Shown here in pieces: positions 1 to 8,384 of a DNA stretch of 64,000 bases. The notes beneath the pieces were generated by a model that saw only the letters and a list, made by a program, of their open reading frames with translations, made no database searches and had not been told where the DNA came from. The position numbers and the translations under genes were made by a program. The first letter of the stretch is position 1. The number at the start of each line of letters is the position of its first letter. The DNA lies in contig NZ_CM001368.1 of NCBI RefSeq assembly GCF_000177215.2, positions 620,001 to 684,000 of the forward strand, given 5' to 3'. Source of the DNA: Solidesulfovibrio carbinoliphilus subsp. oakridgensis. GTDB taxonomy: Bacteria > Desulfobacterota > Desulfovibrionia > Desulfovibrionales > Desulfovibrionaceae.

Positions 1-189
1 GCCAAGCTCAAACCCGTCCATCCGAAGGCCGAACTCGTGGACGCCGATTCCGTGCGGGCCATCTTCCTGTGCCCGCAGCCGCCGAGCGCCTATTACAAGT
101 ATCTCCAGTTCGGCGATGCCGGGCCGCGTCCCTTGAGCCGCAAGGCCTTCCTGGCCAAAGTGTTCCGGCCGCTTCGCACGTTCGGTTAG
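1..189 (+). CDS. C-terminal fragment of an unknown protein
   Basis: The reading frame is open from the first base of the window and ends at a TAG stop, leaving 62 residues of a protein whose start lies upstream. The fragment has a Tyr-Tyr-Lys-Tyr segment, a single Cys followed by PQPP, and a basic tail ending RPLRTFG. I recognise no domain. Codon use is the same GC-rich third-position pattern as the neighbours, so it is probably a real gene end. The next gene starts 155 bp further on. Confidence 0.6.
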   Translation, partial: AKLKPVHPKAELVDADSVRAIFLCPQPPSAYYKYLQFGDAGPRPLSRKAFLAKVFRPLRTFG

Positions 190-344
190 TCCCCGCCGGT
201 CTGTCCGGAAGGCCGCTGCCACGGCCTTCCGGCCGCCGGTGTTCCCGATCCCGGCGCGTGGCCGTGCCCGGGACCGGGTGCACGGTCGGGCCGATGCCCC
301 GCGACCCCGGTTGACCGCCGGGCCTGATCTGGTATTTCCCCGCC

Positions 345-1658
345 ATGGTCACCTCTCGTGCGCGCATTTCCGTTTTTTCCGTCGTGGCGGCCGTACTCCT
401 GGCCAGCCTGCTGGCGGCCTGTTCCGGCGAGCCGGCTCCGGAAGCCGAGGAGGCGGGCGTGCCCGGCGTCACCGACGACGCCGTGCTCGTCGGCTCCTCC
501 CTGCCCCTGACCGGCCACGCCAGCTATCTCGGCAAGCAGACGCTTTTCGGGGCCCTGGCCTATATCAACGCGATAAATGACGCCGGCGGGGTGGCCGGCC
601 GACGGATCACGGTCCTGGCCCTGGACGACGGCTACGACCCGCCCCGGTGCGTGGCCAACACCCAGCAGCTGATCGTCGAGGACCGGGTCTTTTGCCTCTT
701 TAGCTATGTAGGCACGCCGACCACGGTCAAGATCATCCCGCTCCTGGAAGAGGCCAAGGTGCCGCTGGTCGGCAGCTTCACCGGCGCCGACGCCCTGCGC
801 TCGCCCTTTCGACGCTCCATCGTCAACATCCGGCCCTCCTACTACCAGGAGACCGCCGCCGCCGTGGACCATATGGCCCGGGATCTCGGCATCGACCGGG
901 TGGCCGTCTTCTACCAGTACGACGCCTACGGCTTCGACGGCCTCAAGGGCACGGAAATGGCGCTGCGTTCCCACGGCCTGGCCCCGGTGGCCCGGGGCTC
1001 CTACATCCGGGGCACCATGGACGTGGAGGAGGGCCTGGGCCGCATCCTTGAAGCCGGGCCGAAAGCCATCGTCATGATCGGCACCTACGGCCCCTGCGCC
1101 AAGGCCATCGGGCTGGCCCGGGCCCGGGGCTACAAGGGGCTTTTCTACGCCGTCTCCTTTGTCGGGGCCGACGAGATCGCCCGCCTCCTCGGGCCCGGGG
1201 ACGACACGCCGCTTCTGGTCTCGCAAGTGGTGCCGCTGCCGGGCCGCCCCGAGTCCGGTCCGGTCCTGCCCGGGGTCACGGAGTACGCGGAGTTGCTCGG
1301 CCGGTATTTTCCCGGGGAGCGCCCCAATCTGGTCGGACTGGAAGGATTTATCAACGCCAAGGTCCTGGTCGAGGGCCTGCGTCGGGCCGGCCGGAACCTG
1401 ACTCGGGAACGCTTTCTCGACGCCGTGGAGGCCATTGCCGATTTCGATGTCGGCATCGCCAGTCCCGTCAGTTTCGACAAGACCCGCCACCAGGGCCTGG
1501 AGCGGGTCTATTTCACGCGCCTCGACCACGGAGAATTCCACATGGTCACGGACTGGGGCCGCATCCGGGACGCACTGGCCGCCCGGGCAGGAACCGATGC
1601 CGTTCGCCGGGAAGCGGACGGGCCGGACCCGGGTCCGCCGGTCGGACCGGGGCAGTGA
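345..1658 (+). CDS. Periplasmic ligand-binding lipoprotein (branched-chain amino-acid-type SBP)
   Basis: 437 residues. An N-terminal signal peptide ends in a lipobox (LLAAC, Cys26), so the protein is probably lipid-anchored facing the periplasm. The rest reads as a type I periplasmic binding fold of the LivJ/Peripla_BP_6 family: an opening DDAVLVGSSLPLTGHASYLG segment, NDAGGVAGR, and FSYVGTPTT in the ligand region. No permease or ATPase gene is adjacent. Its last codons overlap the start of a histidine kinase by 4 bp (GTGA), so the two are translationally coupled. The inference is that it presents a ligand to the kinase rather than feeding a transporter. A transporter SBP working with permeases elsewhere is the alternative. 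Confidence 0.85.
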   Translation: MVTSRARISVFSVVAAVLLASLLAACSGEPAPEAEEAGVPGVTDDAVLVGSSLPLTGHASYLGKQTLFGALAYINAINDAGGVAGRRITVLALDDGYDPPRCVANTQQLIVEDRVFCLFSYVGTPTTVKIIPLLEEAKVPLVGSFTGADALRSPFRRSIVNIRPSYYQETAAAVDHMARDLGIDRVAVFYQYDAYGFDGLKGTEMALRSHGLAPVARGSYIRGTMDVEEGLGRILEAGPKAIVMIGTYGPCAKAIGLARARGYKGLFYAVSFVGADEIARLLGPGDDTPLLVSQVVPLPGRPESGPVLPGVTEYAELLGRYFPGERPNLVGLEGFINAKVLVEGLRRAGRNLTRERFLDAVEAIADFDVGIASPVSFDKTRHQGLERVYFTRLDHGEFHMVTDWGRIRDALAARAGTDAVRREADGPDPGPPVGPGQ

Positions 1659-3664
1659 GCCTCATGTTCGTCAAACGCCACATCAGCCTCAAGCTCAAGA
1701 TGTTCGGCGGCGCCATGGCCGTTGTGCTTCTGGTCAGCGCCGTCATCGCGCTGCTCGCCCGCTGGATCCTGGTCACGAGCCTCAACCGGGAGCTCGAACA
1801 GCGGGGCGTGGCCATCGGCCAGAGCATCGCCGAGCGGGCGGGCGGGTTTATTCTGGACAAGAACCGGGCCAATCTGGTCAGCTTGGCCTTCGACGCGGCC
1901 CAGCTCGGGGAACGCCGGATTCTCGTGTCCTACATCTTCATCGAGGACACCGACAACCACATCCTGGCCAACAACTTCATCCGGCCGTTCCCCAAGGCCC
2001 TCCTCCGGGTCAATCCCCTGGGCGAGAACCAGGAATACAGCATCCGGCTGGTCGATTTCGAGGGGAACCAGGCCATCGACATCGCCGTGCCCGTGCGCGA
2101 GGGCATCTCCACCCTGGGCGCGGTCCATGTGGGCCTGTCCAAAAAACACATCGACTCCCTGGTCGGAACCCTTCGCACCACCTTCCTGGGCTTTATCGCA
2201 GCCGTGACCGTGGTCATGTTCCTCATTGTCCTTCGTCTGTCCAACGCCGTGGCCCGGCCCATCTCGCGCCTGACCCAGGCCGCGGACGCGGTCAGCCGGG
2301 GCAGCCTCGAGGCCCCATCGTCCCTGCTCGGCCTGCGCGACACCGCGCCCAAGGACTGTCCGGCCTACGCCGACACGGACCTGCCCTGCTGGCACTTCGA
2401 CCAGAGCCGGACCGACATCGGGCCGGAAAACCAGCAGGCCAACACCCCCACCTGCCGGGAGTGCCGCTTCTACCGCAAGGGCGGCGGCGGCGACGAAGTG
2501 GCCCAACTGGCCGAATCGTTTGGCAACATGATCTGGAGCATCCGGCTGTACCGGCGGCGGCTCCGGGAGTCCGAGGAAAAATACCGCTCGCTTTTCGACA
2601 GCAATCCGGACCCGGTCTTCGTGGCCGACGCGGCCACCGGGCGCATCCTGGACGCCAATTCCCAGGCCGAGGACGTCTACGGCTACGCCCGCAAGGAATT
2701 GGCCGGCCGGTTCGTCGGCGACCTGGAAACCGACTCCCGGGGCGTGGCCGACTACCTCCGCGACCGCGACGGGCCGGGCCGGGTGTTTTTCCCCAAGCTG
2801 CGGCATGTGAAAAAGGGCGGCGAACCCCTCTATGTCAACCTCCACGCCTGCCGCATCGCCTACCGGGGCCGGGACGCGGTCATCTTTTCGGCCACGGACA
2901 TCACCGAACTGGTGGAAAAAGACGCCCAGCTCATCCAGGCGAGCAAGATGAAGACGCTTGGCGAAATGTCGGCCGGTATCGCCCATGAACTCAACCAGCC
3001 GCTCAACGCCATCAAGATGGGCAGCGACTACCTGCGGCTACTGGCCGAAAAGGGGCTGCCACCGCCGGCCGGCCATTTGGCCGCAGTCACGAGCCAGGTC
3101 AGCGAGCAGGTCGACCGGGCCGCGGCCATCATCGGCCACTTGCGGGATTTCGGCCGCAAATCCGAACCTATGCCCGAGAACGTGGACATAAACGAGCCCA
3201 TCAAAGGGGTCTTTACCATCATCGGCCACGAACTGGCCCTGCAAGACATCGAGGTGGTCCTTGACCTCGAAACGGTGGCCCCCATCAAGGCCCACGCCAA
3301 CCGTCTGGAGCAGGTGTTTTTCAATCTCGTGGTCAACGCCCGGGATGCCCTGACCGGCGACCCGGGCCAGAATCCGCCGGATCGGCCGCGTCGCATCGCC
3401 ATCCGTTCTCGGACCGAGGGCGGGCGGGTGGCCGTGGACGTGGCCGACACCGGGTGCGGCATCGCCGAGGGCGAGCGCCGCAAGATTTTCGAGCCCTTTT
3501 TCACAACCAAGGCCACCGGACGGGGTATGGGGCTGGGGCTCGCCATAACCTATGGAATCATCAAGGATTATGGTGGAAATATCGAGGTTGGCGACGCTCC
3601 CGGCGGCGGCAGCGTCTTTCGCCTGACCTTTCCGGCGGCCCTCGCGGACCGGCCGGGGGCTTGA
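1655..3664 (+). CDS. Membrane sensor histidine kinase with split HAMP and PAS
   Basis: 669 residues from the overlapping GTG; an ATG three codons later is equally possible. Domains in order: transmembrane helix ~16-40, extracytoplasmic sensor region ~40-168, second helix ~170-195, HAMP first helix ~197-220, a cysteine-bearing insert (Cys235, Cys245-Trp246, Cys267, Cys270), HAMP second helix (DEVAQLAESFGNM), PAS ~305-420, HisKA with phospho-acceptor His444 (AGIAHELNQPL), and HATPase with N box NLVVNARDAL and G boxes DTGCGIAEG and GMGLGLAITYG. It should autophosphorylate and pass phosphate to a receiver, probably the next gene. The upstream coupled lipoprotein is its likely ligand sensor. The insert between the HAMP helices is unusual and could bind metal or act as a redox switch (inference). 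Confidence 0.9.
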   Translation: MSLMFVKRHISLKLKMFGGAMAVVLLVSAVIALLARWILVTSLNRELEQRGVAIGQSIAERAGGFILDKNRANLVSLAFDAAQLGERRILVSYIFIEDTDNHILANNFIRPFPKALLRVNPLGENQEYSIRLVDFEGNQAIDIAVPVREGISTLGAVHVGLSKKHIDSLVGTLRTTFLGFIAAVTVVMFLIVLRLSNAVARPISRLTQAADAVSRGSLEAPSSLLGLRDTAPKDCPAYADTDLPCWHFDQSRTDIGPENQQANTPTCRECRFYRKGGGGDEVAQLAESFGNMIWSIRLYRRRLRESEEKYRSLFDSNPDPVFVADAATGRILDANSQAEDVYGYARKELAGRFVGDLETDSRGVADYLRDRDGPGRVFFPKLRHVKKGGEPLYVNLHACRIAYRGRDAVIFSATDITELVEKDAQLIQASKMKTLGEMSAGIAHELNQPLNAIKMGSDYLRLLAEKGLPPPAGHLAAVTSQVSEQVDRAAAIIGHLRDFGRKSEPMPENVDINEPIKGVFTIIGHELALQDIEVVLDLETVAPIKAHANRLEQVFFNLVVNARDALTGDPGQNPPDRPRRIAIRSRTEGGRVAVDVADTGCGIAEGERRKIFEPFFTTKATGRGMGLGLAITYGIIKDYGGNIEVGDAPGGGSVFRLTFPAALADRPGA

Positions 3665-3717
3665 CGTGGCGTCCACGACACCTCAAAGACCATGATCAGG
3701 ACCCTCGGGAGTACGGC

Positions 3718-4452
3718 ATGCGCACGATTTTGGTGATCGACGACGAACGGCCAACCCTCATGATGTTCGAGCTCTACCTCGGCGCCTACGGCCATCCGGT
3801 GCTGACCGCGGCCAGCGGCGAGGAAGGGCTGGCGGTTTTCGCCGCCCAGAAGCCGCCGATCGTCCTGACCGACATCAAGATGCCGGGCATGAACGGCCTG
3901 GCGGTCCTGGCGGCCATCAAGGAGCAGCGGCCGGAGACCGAGGTCATCGTCATCACCGGGCACGGGGATACCGAGCTGGCGCTCGCCGCCCTGGCCTTGC
4001 GCGCCACGGATTTCATCGACAAGCCCATCCGCCGCGAGGCCCTGGAGGCGGCCCTGGGCCGGGCCACGGCCCGGCTCGATCTCAGGGAGGCCACGGACGG
4101 CCGCTTCGGCGACATCAGCGTGGAGCGGGAAGGGGAGATCGGCGTCATCGCCATCCGGGGCAGCCTGTCCGGCGAAACCGAACCGTACCTGATCCGGGCC
4201 GTGAAGGAGGCCGACGGGGCAAGCAAGTTCCTCTTCGCCTTCAGCCCCGACGCATCGATCAACGGGGCGGGCCTGGATCTTTTGCTGCAGGCGGCCGAAG
4301 ACTGCCGCGAGGCCGGCCGTCCGGTGGCCGTGTGCGGGCTTTCGGAAAATTTCGCCAGGATCCTCGACCGGTTCGGCGTCACGGCCAAGGCCCCGCGCTT
4401 TACCGACTGCCGGCAGGCCCTGGACTATCTCGCCTCCCGGGGGGACGGCTGA
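3718..4452 (+). CDS. Response regulator with REC and STAS-like output domain
   Basis: 244 residues. The ATG start is preceded by a GGGAG stretch and begins directly with the receiver domain (RTILVIDDERPT). The receiver spans ~1-120, with acidic pair Asp8-Asp9, phospho-acceptor Asp52 (LTDIKMPGMNG), a Thr switch (VITGHG) and conserved Lys (FIDKPI). Residues ~135-240 look like a STAS/anti-anti-sigma fold (GEIGVIAIRGSLSG, then INGAGLDLLLQAAEDC). There is no DNA-binding domain. The STAS position normally holding a phosphorylatable Ser in DSSG reads NGAG, so classical partner-kinase switching looks lost. It lies 53 bp after the kinase gene and is its probable partner. No sigma factor or anti-sigma gene is nearby. 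Confidence 0.85.
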   Translation: MRTILVIDDERPTLMMFELYLGAYGHPVLTAASGEEGLAVFAAQKPPIVLTDIKMPGMNGLAVLAAIKEQRPETEVIVITGHGDTELALAALALRATDFIDKPIRREALEAALGRATARLDLREATDGRFGDISVEREGEIGVIAIRGSLSGETEPYLIRAVKEADGASKFLFAFSPDASINGAGLDLLLQAAEDCREAGRPVAVCGLSENFARILDRFGVTAKAPRFTDCRQALDYLASRGDG

Positions 4453-4522
4453 GAGGGGGCGGTCCCCCATGGGCCGCGCGCCAAGGCGGCCCCGGTGCCG
4501 GCAAGAAAGAGCTTGCGGAACG

Positions 4523-4551
4523 TTTACAGTCCGCCCTGCCCCCAGTATAAC
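4523..4551 (+). promoter_or_regulatory. Sigma70-type promoter
   Basis: TTTACA and TATAAC are separated by 17 bp in the gap before the small membrane-protein gene. One mismatch to each consensus box and ideal spacing make this the clearest promoter in the first 10 kb. It would start a transcript about 35 bp before the ATG at 4593. Confidence 0.65.
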
Positions 4552-4592
4552 GCTTGCCACCGCGCATCTGCGGACGGAAAACGGGCGGTTTC

Positions 4593-4910
4593 ATGACAAC
4601 CCGACGAGACGTCCTTGGCCGGGGCTGCCTCTGGGCCAGCCTGGCGGCGCTTTACATCCTGCTCGGCATGAAGCTTTTCGTGGCCATCCGGGAGGGCCTG
4701 TGGCTCGACTGGCCCCTTGGCAACTTCGTGCCCGATGCCGTGGTGCGCTGGGTGTTCGTCCGGCCGGACGCGGCGGCCCGCACGGTCCTGGCCTGGCTGC
4801 TCGGCCAGGACGTGCTTTATTACGTGGCGGCCGTTGCCCTGGCCCTTTGGGGCATGACCCTATTGGGCGGGGCCTCAGGCGCCGGCAACTCCGACCCTTC
4901 CCCCCGGTGA
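4593..4910 (+). CDS. Small two-helix membrane protein, unknown function
   Basis: 105 residues from the ATG. A basic N-terminus (TTRRDVLGRG) is followed by a hydrophobic segment at ~12-32 and a second at ~73-95 (YYVAAVALALWGMTLLGGA), so it is probably an inner-membrane protein with two spans. I do not recognise a family. A TTG thirteen codons upstream could extend it, but the ATG sits better behind the strong promoter. The next gene, a secreted protein, starts 36 bp after the stop and may share the transcript. Confidence 0.6.
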   Translation: MTTRRDVLGRGCLWASLAALYILLGMKLFVAIREGLWLDWPLGNFVPDAVVRWVFVRPDAAARTVLAWLLGQDVLYYVAAVALALWGMTLLGGASGAGNSDPSPR

Positions 4911-4946
4911 CGGCCCGCCGCCGTGGCGCGTCAGGAGGTTTATTTG

Positions 4947-5264
4947 ATGCGAAGTCTTTTCCAGGCCCTGGCCCTTTTTGTTTTTTTGGGCGTCGTCCCG
5001 GCCCAGGCCGCCGAGAGCGTGGCCCTGACCGGCCGGACCACGGGCGTGTTCCAGTACCCCAAGACCGAAACCATCTGCCTGGCGTTCGAGACCAAGGACC
5101 AGAAACGGTATATGGTCTGCGACGACGTCACCTCCAAGGACGTCATTGAGAAGCTTTTCGCCCTGGGCAAAAAGGACGCCGACTGCCGTATCGAGGGCAC
5201 GGTGGCCAAGAAGTCCGGCGAGGACGTCTATCTGGCCGTCACCGGCGTGACCGAGGGCGGCTGA
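4947..5264 (+). CDS. Small periplasmic protein, unknown function
   Basis: 105 residues. The ATG follows an AGGAGG ribosome site with 8-9 nt spacing; an in-frame GTG eight codons earlier lies before that site and is rejected. A signal peptide is clear ([19 protein letters not shown], cleavage near residue 22). The mature ~83 residues alternate short strands with basic loops and hold two Cys (ICLAFE and VCDDVT), with a third in DADCRIEG. The shape suggests a small beta-barrel such as an OB-like fold, but no family is recognised. It sits 47 bp upstream of ispG with no obvious functional link. Confidence 0.65.
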   Translation: MRSLFQALALFVFLGVVPAQAAESVALTGRTTGVFQYPKTETICLAFETKDQKRYMVCDDVTSKDVIEKLFALGKKDADCRIEGTVAKKSGEDVYLAVTGVTEGG

Positions 5265-5311
5265 CCGTTTCCGGCCGGCTCCCGCCGGCGAACACCCAAC
5301 CCGGTTTCCCC

Positions 5312-6415
5312 ATGCACACCACTCCCGAAATGCCTTTCCGGCGTCCGAGCCGGACCGTCGCCATCGGCCGCATCGGCGTCGGCGGCGACAATCCGGTCCG
5401 CGTCCAGAGCATGACCAATACCGATACCCGGGACGCCGAGGCCACCCTGGCCCAGATCGCGGCCCTCTCCGACGCCGGCTGCGAGATCGTGCGCCTGGCC
5501 GTTCTCGACGAGGCGGCGGCCAAGGCCCTTTGCGCCATCCGGGCCGGCACGGACGTGCCGCTTGTGGCCGACATCCACTTCGACCACCGTCTGGCCGTGG
5601 CCGCCCTGGAGGCCGGCATGGACGCGCTTCGCATCAATCCCGGCAACATCGGGTCCGAAGCGGCCGTGGACACGGTGGTCGCCGCGGCCACGGCCCACAG
5701 CGCTCCCATCCGCATCGGCGTCAACTCCGGGTCCGTGCAAAAGGACCTGCTCAAAAAATACGGCGGCCCGACCCCCGAGGCCATGGTCGAAAGCGCGCTC
5801 ACGCACATCGCCTACCTGGAGAAGCGGGGGTTTTACGACATCAAGGTGTCGCTCAAGTCCTCGTCCGTCACCCGGACCATCGCCGCCTATCGGCTTTTGG
5901 CCCGACAGGTCGACTATCCGCTCCACATCGGCGTGACCGAGGCGGGCACGCCCCTTCGCGGCGCGGTCAAATCCGCCGTGGGCCTCGGCATCCTGCTGGC
6001 CGAGGGGCTTGGCGACACGCTTCGGGTGTCTTTGACCGGCGACCCGGTCACCGAGATCGGCGTGGCCTACGAGATCCTGCGCGCCCTGGATCTCCGCGCC
6101 CGGGGGCCGGAGATCATCTCCTGCCCGACCTGCGGCCGCACCGAGATCGACCTGGTCGGCCTGGCCGAGGCCGTGGAGGCGCGGCTGCGCCATGTGCCCG
6201 ACGTCTTCACCGTGGCCGTCATGGGCTGCGTGGTCAACGGCCCGGGCGAAGCCCGGGAGGCCGACATCGGCATTGCCGGCGGCCGCGACTGCGGCATCAT
6301 TTTTCGAAAGGGCGAGGTGCTCGGCAAGGTGCGCGGGGCCGAGAACCTCATCCCCGCCTTCATGGACGAATTGGAACGCTATCTCACCGAAAAAAAGGAA
6401 TCCGCATGCGACTGA
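5312..6415 (+). CDS. ispG: 4-hydroxy-3-methylbut-2-enyl diphosphate synthase (flavodoxin/ferredoxin)
   Basis: 367 residues, normal for bacterial IspG/GcpE. It catalyses the reductive ring opening of MEcPP to HMBPP, the penultimate step of the non-mevalonate isoprenoid pathway, in the cytoplasm. The N-terminal TIM-barrel begins with [20 protein letters not shown]. The 4Fe-4S ligands are visible in the C-terminal domain: [11 protein letters not shown] gives two Cys and [12 protein letters not shown] gives the third, with the conserved Glu following. The last ten bases overlap the proS start. It heads a run that also contains ispA and dxs, so three isoprenoid-pathway enzymes lie within 8 kb. Confidence 0.97.
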   Translation: MHTTPEMPFRRPSRTVAIGRIGVGGDNPVRVQSMTNTDTRDAEATLAQIAALSDAGCEIVRLAVLDEAAAKALCAIRAGTDVPLVADIHFDHRLAVAALEAGMDALRINPGNIGSEAAVDTVVAAATAHSAPIRIGVNSGSVQKDLLKKYGGPTPEAMVESALTHIAYLEKRGFYDIKVSLKSSSVTRTIAAYRLLARQVDYPLHIGVTEAGTPLRGAVKSAVGLGILLAEGLGDTLRVSLTGDPVTEIGVAYEILRALDLRARGPEIISCPTCGRTEIDLVGLAEAVEARLRHVPDVFTVAVMGCVVNGPGEAREADIGIAGGRDCGIIFRKGEVLGKVRGAENLIPAFMDELERYLTEKKESACD

Positions 6416-8133
6416 GCCGCTACTATGCCCCCACCCTCAAGGAATCCCCGGCCGAGGCCGAGGTCATAAGCCACAAGCTGCTGCTGCGCGCCGGCATGAT
6501 CCGCAAACTGACCGCCGGCATCTACACCTATCTTCCCCTCGGGCTTCGGGCCGTCAACAACGTGGCCCGGATCGTGCGCGAGGAGATGGACCGGGCCGGG
6601 GCCCTCGAAATCCTCATGCCGGCCGTCCAGCCCGCCGACCTGTGGAAGGAATCCGGCCGCTGGGACTTCTACGGCCGGGAGCTTTTGCGCTTCGTCGACC
6701 GCCACGACCGGGAGTCCTGTCTCGGGCCCACCCACGAGGAAGTCGTTACCGACCTCGTGCGCCACGAGATCCGCTCCTACCGCCAACTGCCGGTCAACCT
6801 CTACCAGGTCCAGACGAAATTCCGCGACGAGATCCGGCCCCGGTTCGGGCTCATGCGCGGCCGCGAATTCGTCATGAAGGACGCCTATTCCTTTGACAAG
6901 GACGACGCCGGGGCCGACGCCAGCTACAAATCGATGTTCGACGCCTACGCCCGCATCTTCACGCGCCTTGGCCTCAAATTCCGGGCCGTGTCCGCCGACT
7001 CCGGGGCCATCGGCGGCTCCTTTTCCCACGAGTTCATGGTCCTGGCCGAGACCGGCGAGGACACCATCGTGGCCTGCCCGGCCTGCGACTACGGGGCCAA
7101 CCTGGAAAAGGCCGAGACCATCGCCCCGGCTCCCGGCGCCGCCGCCCCCTGTCCGCCGGCCGAATCCGTGCCCACGCCGGGGGTGCACACCGTCGAGGAA
7201 GTGGCCGCCTACCTCGGCGTCGCACCGGCCCGGATCGTCAAGACGCTCCTTTACATGGCCGACGGTACTCCCGTTGCCGCCCTGGTGCGCGGCGACCGGG
7301 AGCTCAACGAAATCAAGCTCAAAAATCTGCTTGGCGCCACCAATCTGCGTCTGGCTACGCCCGAGGAGGTCGTCACGCTGACCGGCGCGCCCGTGGGCTT
7401 TGCCGGCCCGGTCGGCCTATCTTCCGCCAAAATCTACGCCGACCAGGAGCTGGCCTGCGGCACGGACTGGATCGTCGGGGCCAACGCGGCCGACGCCCAC
7501 CTGCGCCAGGTGGACTTGGCCCGCGATGCCCGCGTCGTCGACTTCGTGGACCTGCGCCAGGTTGCGCCCGGCGACACCTGCCCCAAGTGCGGCGCGGCCC
7601 TCGACTTCACCAAGGGCATCGAAGTCGGCCACGTCTTCAAGCTCGGCCTCAAGTACTCCAAGGCCTTAAGTGCCACCTTCCTCGACGAGGCCGGCAAGGA
7701 GCAGTTCATGATCATGGGCTGCTACGGCATCGGCGTCTCGCGGATCGTGGCCGCCTGCATCGAACAGAACAACGATGCCTCCGGCATCGTCTTCCCGCCG
7801 CCCATCGCCCCCTTCGAAGCGGCGCTCATCAACCTGAGCCCCAAGGACGAGACCGCCTCGGCCAAGGCCGACGAGATCTACGCCGCCCTGACCAAGGCCG
7901 GCGTAGAGACGCTCCTCGACGACCGCGACGAGCGGCCCGGCGTCAAGTTCAAGGACGCCGACCTGATCGGCCTGCCCATCCAGCTGACACTTGGCGGCAA
8001 GGGGCTGGCCCGGGGCATCGTCGAAACCAAGGACCGCCGCACCGGCGAGAAGGGCGAACTGCCCCTCGAAGGCTTCCTGGAGGCCTTCATGGGATGGCGC
8101 GAGCAGGTGCGCCAGGGCTGGGGGCTGGAGTAG
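6406..8133 (+). CDS. proS: Prolyl-tRNA synthetase, bacterial type with editing domain
   Basis: 575 residues from the ATG inside the end of ispG. It charges tRNA-Pro with proline. The class II core opens [20 protein letters not shown]; motif 2 surrounds [20 protein letters not shown] and motif 3 surrounds [17 protein letters not shown]. Between motifs 2 and 3 lies the ~180-residue INS editing domain, which hydrolyses mischarged Ala-tRNA-Pro, with a [14 protein letters not shown] lead-in. The anticodon-binding domain follows ([18 protein letters not shown]). The ispG-proS overlap implies translational coupling. A GC-rich palindromic repeat starts 15 bp after the stop. Confidence 0.97.
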   Translation: MRLSRYYAPTLKESPAEAEVISHKLLLRAGMIRKLTAGIYTYLPLGLRAVNNVARIVREEMDRAGALEILMPAVQPADLWKESGRWDFYGRELLRFVDRHDRESCLGPTHEEVVTDLVRHEIRSYRQLPVNLYQVQTKFRDEIRPRFGLMRGREFVMKDAYSFDKDDAGADASYKSMFDAYARIFTRLGLKFRAVSADSGAIGGSFSHEFMVLAETGEDTIVACPACDYGANLEKAETIAPAPGAAAPCPPAESVPTPGVHTVEEVAAYLGVAPARIVKTLLYMADGTPVAALVRGDRELNEIKLKNLLGATNLRLATPEEVVTLTGAPVGFAGPVGLSSAKIYADQELACGTDWIVGANAADAHLRQVDLARDARVVDFVDLRQVAPGDTCPKCGAALDFTKGIEVGHVFKLGLKYSKALSATFLDEAGKEQFMIMGCYGIGVSRIVAACIEQNNDASGIVFPPPIAPFEAALINLSPKDETASAKADEIYAALTKAGVETLLDDRDERPGVKFKDADLIGLPIQLTLGGKGLARGIVETKDRRTGEKGELPLEGFLEAFMGWREQVRQGWGLE

Positions 8134-8148
8134 GGGAGGAGGAAGCGT

Positions 8149-8224
8149 GCCTCCGGCGGCCGGGGCTTTGCCCCGGACACCACCGGGAGGGGGTCACCCC
8201 CTCCCGGACCCTCCCGAAAGGGGG
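8149..8224 (+). repeat. GC-rich palindromic intergenic repeat, copy A
   Basis: The block begins GCCTCCGGCGGCC and ends CGGACCCTCCCGAAAGGGG. It contains two short palindromes, GGGGCTTTGCCCC and GGGAGGGGGTCACCCCCTCCC. The same 5' core and 3' end recur at 17322-17408, 62006-62050 and, inverted, 62167-62215. It lies between proS and xseA and looks like a REP-type element. Confidence 0.75.
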
Positions 8225-8322
8225 CGCGGGAGCGGGGGAAGCGGGTGTGCGTCGGTGGCGTCTGGCCCACACGCCCCAAACTTTCAACCAACCCTTTAAG
8301 AATTTTTGGGGAGGGTGGGGGT

Positions 8323-8367
8323 CCGGGGGAGGGAACCCCTTTTTGCAAAAAGGGTTCCCTCCCCCGG
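8323..8367 (+). repeat. Large hairpin immediately upstream of xseA
   Basis: A near-perfect inverted repeat: CCGGGGGAGGGAACCCC on the left, a TTTTTGCAAAAA centre, and GGGTTCCCTCCCCCGG on the right, with a single extra C in the left arm. It ends 17 bp before the xseA start codon. The T run is at the centre rather than after the stem, so it is not a normal intrinsic terminator on this strand. It could slow ribosome access to xseA or be a mobile palindrome. Confidence 0.7.
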
Positions 8368-8384
8368 TTCTCCGGTGCACGCCG

